Source: Nocardioides gansuensis
Lineage (GTDB): Bacteria > Actinomycetota > Actinomycetes > Propionibacteriales > Nocardioidaceae
Assembly (NCBI RefSeq): GCF_003076135.1
Contig: NZ_QDGZ01000001.1
Coordinates: 620,001-684,000, forward strand
DNA length: 64,000 bases
Direction of reading: 5' to 3'
The notes under the pieces are model-generated. The model was not told where the DNA came from. It did not search any database and saw only the letters and a list, made by a program, of their open reading frames with translations. How positions within the stretch are numbered: position 1 is the first letter of the stretch; every line of letters begins with the position of its first letter. This document shows positions 61,763 to 64,000 of the stretch, in pieces. A program made the position numbers and the translations under genes.

Positions 61763-62943
61763 GTGCAAGGGACAGCCGGCGCTTCGCCGTCGGCCAGTGG
61801 TACGCGATTCTCGGGGAGCAGGCCACGATCCTGTTGCCACCACAGGCGCGGTCCCGGGTCGCCGCGCTCTGGGAGCTGGCCGACGCCGGCGCCGGCTTTG
61901 ACGAGCTGCTCGACGGCCTGCTGGCGGCCGGCCTGCGAGAGCTCAGCGACTTCGCCCTCGCAGGCCCCTCAGACGGCGACACCAGGGTGCTGGTGCGCGG
62001 CTCCGCCCGCGCGGTCGCGACGACGGCTGACGGCGACAGGGTCGTCGAGGCCACGCCCGGCACGACCTGGGCCGAGCAGCTCCTCCCCGGGGTCACCGGC
62101 CTCGTGCTCGAGGGCGAGCACGGTGGCGGCGACGCCGACCTGCCGGCCGCGCCGGGGGTCTTCCGGGCCTCGCGGGTCACGTACGCCGCCGCGCAGGCAC
62201 CGTCCCCGCCCGCCCCCGTCGAGGGGGCCTTGGCCGAGGTCGCCGCCGAGCGTCCCGAGGCACCCGTCGCCGAGCCGGCGCCCGAGCCGGTGCCCGCTGC
62301 CCAGGCCGCCCCGGTGGACCAGCCGGAGCCCGTGGCCGTCGCGGATCCGGCCGCGCCCGCGCGCTCGACGCCCTCCGCACCGCCGGTGACGGCGGCGGCC
62401 GCCGCCCCGTCCGCCGCTCTCATGGAGTTGGGCGACGGCCAGCAGGACGACGAGGCGCCGACGGGTGAGCAGGAGCCGCTGCCCGCGGCGCCCTCCGGCG
62501 ACGACACCCGCGTCGGCGGGCCGCACGAGGAGCACGTGCGCCCCCAGGCCGGCATCCCCGGCCAGCAGCAGGCGCCCGCGATCACCTCCAGGCCGGTCGC
62601 CCGGCTCGTCCTCTCGACCGGCGACGTGCTCGAGGTGGACCGCGCGATCGTGGTCGGCCGGGCCCCTGAGGCACGCCAGTTCGGCGCCCAGGACCAGCCC
62701 CTGCTGCTCACGGTGCCCAGCCCCCACCACGAGATCTCCTCCACCCACCTGGAGATCCGGCCGGGCTCCGGGGCCGACCACGGCATGGCGGTCGTGACCG
62801 ACCTCGGCTCCACCAACGGCACCGTGCTCGTCCAGCCCGGCCTGCCTCCGGAGGACCTCCAGCCCGGGATCGCGGTGGCGCTGATCCCCGGCGCCATCCT
62901 CGACCTCGGTGACGGTGTCACGGTCCAGGTCACCAACCCCTGA
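61759..62943 (+). CDS. FHA-domain protein
   Basis: 394 residues. An N-terminal globular part (about 1-135; FAVGQWYAILGEQATILLPPQ) is followed by a long Pro/Ala/Glu-rich linker (about 140-265) and a C-terminal FHA domain (VVGRAPEA, HHEISSTHLEI, DLGSTNGTVL with the phosphothreonine-binding Arg, Ser and Asn). GTG 61759 overlaps the PP2C stop. It probably reads phosphorylation controlled by PP2C and an unseen kinase. Function inferred. Confidence 0.9.
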   Translation: MSARDSRRFAVGQWYAILGEQATILLPPQARSRVAALWELADAGAGFDELLDGLLAAGLRELSDFALAGPSDGDTRVLVRGSARAVATTADGDRVVEATPGTTWAEQLLPGVTGLVLEGEHGGGDADLPAAPGVFRASRVTYAAAQAPSPPAPVEGALAEVAAERPEAPVAEPAPEPVPAAQAAPVDQPEPVAVADPAAPARSTPSAPPVTAAAAAPSAALMELGDGQQDDEAPTGEQEPLPAAPSGDDTRVGGPHEEHVRPQAGIPGQQQAPAITSRPVARLVLSTGDVLEVDRAIVVGRAPEARQFGAQDQPLLLTVPSPHHEISSTHLEIRPGSGADHGMAVVTDLGSTNGTVLVQPGLPPEDLQPGIAVALIPGAILDLGDGVTVQVTNP

Positions 62944-62951
62944 GCACGCGC

Positions 62952-64000
62952 ATGACGACCTCATCGAGCACCGCCCGCACCTCGTTCCCGGTCGCCGAGC
63001 TGGAGCGCCGCTTCTACGCCTTCGCGATCGACCGGCTGCTGTCCTGGGCGCTCTACGTCGTCGTCGGCGTGGGGGCCCGTGGCGCTCTCGGGCCAGACCG
63101 GCTGTGGACGGTGCTCGGCGTCGTGGCGGGCACGGCGGGCCTCGTCTGGCTGGTGCTGGCGGTGCTCCTCGGGGCGACCGGCACGTCTCCCGGCAAGTCG
63201 GCGGTGGGACTGCGGGTGGTGCGGGAGGGCACCGGCGAGCCACCCGGCGTGGGCCCGGCCCTGCTGCGCTCGCTCGTGCTCGCCGTCGCCGGACTGCCGA
63301 CCTTCGGGATGGGCCTCGCCTCGCTCGCCTGGACAGCCGTGGAGGACGCGGGTGGCCGGCGCCGCGGCTGGCACGACCACCTCGCCCACTCCGTGGTCGT
63401 CGACGTCCGGCCGGTGGAGGTGGTCCAGGAGCAGGTCCAGGAGGCACCCCGCCAGATCGTCAACCTGACCGCCCTGCGCCTGGTGCCGGCGCCGCCCGTC
63501 GAGGTGCCCTCGACTCCGGCGCGTGCGCCGAGCTCCGAGCTCTCGCAGCGCCGCCAGCCCGACGACGTCGCGCGCGCTGCCGCGAGCGTGCCGGTCCCGC
63601 CACCGGCGCAGCGGGCGCCCGTCACCCCGCCGGCGCCCCATCACCAACCGGCGTTCCAGCCGCCTGCGCCTCCGCAGCAGCCGCCCGCGTTCCGGCCGCC
63701 CGCCGCACCCTCGGCGGCCCGGCCGCCCTTCCTCGCCGACTCGCCGGCCGGTCGCACGGTCGTGCGCGGCGCCGTGCCCGAGGCGCAGGGCCCGGCCCGC
63801 TGGCGGGTCACGTTCGACACGGGTGAGTCGTTCGTCGTCGAGGGGCTGACTCTGGTCGGCCGCCGGCCGGAGCCCCGTCCGGGGGAGGCCGTGCGCCACG
63901 TCGTACCCCTCCAGTCGGCGGACATGTCGGTGTCCAAGACCCACGCCCAGTTCGGGCCGGCGCCGGACGGCGTGATCGTGGTGATGGACCGTGGCTCCAC
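62952..64000 (+). CDS. RDD-family membrane protein with C-terminal FHA domain (3' end outside window)
   Basis: Frame runs to the right window edge, about 349 residues visible. RDD-like region has membrane helices (FYAFAIDRLLSWALYVVVGVG, VLGVVAGTAGLVWLVLAVLLG, SPGKSAVGLRVV). A Pro/Ala-rich linker then leads to an FHA-like end (FVVEGLTLVGRRPEP, ADMSVSKTHAQFG, MDRGST...) which is cut. ATG 62952 is 8 nt after the previous stop. It forms a PP2C-FHA-RDD/FHA set; similar sets sit beside protein-kinase or secretion genes. No stop is visible, so length is unknown. Confidence 0.87.
   Translation, partial: MTTSSSTARTSFPVAELERRFYAFAIDRLLSWALYVVVGVGARGALGPDRLWTVLGVVAGTAGLVWLVLAVLLGATGTSPGKSAVGLRVVREGTGEPPGVGPALLRSLVLAVAGLPTFGMGLASLAWTAVEDAGGRRRGWHDHLAHSVVVDVRPVEVVQEQVQEAPRQIVNLTALRLVPAPPVEVPSTPARAPSSELSQRRQPDDVARAAASVPVPPPAQRAPVTPPAPHHQPAFQPPAPPQQPPAFRPPAAPSAARPPFLADSPAGRTVVRGAVPEAQGPARWRVTFDTGESFVVEGLTLVGRRPEPRPGEAVRHVVPLQSADMSVSKTHAQFGPAPDGVIVVMDRGS

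Overview
High-GC, gene-dense actinobacterial chromosome. The SAM riboswitch, HrcA/CIRCE control of groL, XPB-type helicase, CysO-like sulfur carrier, DUF3263 and DUF4032 proteins, GTG starts and many leaderless promoters fit a Nocardioides-like member of the Propionibacteriales. The family-level placement is inference. The window reads as core and lightly accessory chromosome. No insertion sequence, prophage, integrase, CRISPR array or rRNA was seen; one tRNA-Thr is present.

Layout. 1-11.4 kb: nitrate/nitrite assimilation (narK end, molybdopterin nitrate reductase, FAD/[2Fe-2S] partner, nirB, nirD, hemD fused to a winged helix), interrupted by a soxR-SDR-queA-like block with a SoxR box. 11.4-24.4 kb: frameshifted alpha/beta hydrolase, ispF, membrane YedY/sulfite-oxidase-like enzyme, secreted C39-like peptidase, cysS-rlmB-metallophosphoesterase, DUF4032 protein, GH13 glucosidase, tRNA-Thr, DUF305 lipoprotein and pdxY. 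24.4-33 kb: LigB-type dioxygenase facing ung, TetR and a PhaC-like hydrolase, FMN glutamate-synthase-like protein, trehalose genes otsA and otsB around DUF3263 and LytR_C genes. 33-34.8 kb: SAM riboswitch, threonine-synthase-like gene, CysO-like sulfur carrier ending Gly-Gly-Cys. 34.8-44.5 kb: DUF2157/GDYXXLXY pair, SGNH hydrolase, MBL-rhodanese, methyltransferase plus ATP-grasp pair, groL with two CIRCE elements, 32-bp tandem repeats, lipoprotein, MFS carrier. 44.6-54.3 kb: a complete cox-like molybdenum hydroxylase cluster (mocA-like, MoxR, VWA, XdhC, GAF/winged-helix regulator, small, large and medium subunits, CoxG). 54.3-64 kb: alkB with an SOS box, GntR, HD hydrolase, XPB helicase, CGNR protein, helicase-associated WYL-like protein, PP2C, FHA and RDD-FHA proteins (the last cut by the window end).

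Best candidates for something new: (1) the SAM-riboswitch operon pairing a PLP threonine-synthase-like enzyme with a CysO-like carrier encoded as Gly-Gly-Cys, which looks like a thiocarboxylate route to homocysteine; (2) a shared operator, CCAAC-N6-CCAAC (11-bp period), just upstream of a -10 hexamer in front of both the MoxR and small-subunit genes of the cox-like cluster, which carries its own GAF plus OmpR/SARP-like regulator; (3) an 18-bp perfect inverted repeat between the divergent promoters of the LigB dioxygenase and ung. About 18 genes start 6-8 nt after a TAnnnT-like hexamer, so leaderless transcription is probably common here, and this pattern was used to choose several starts.
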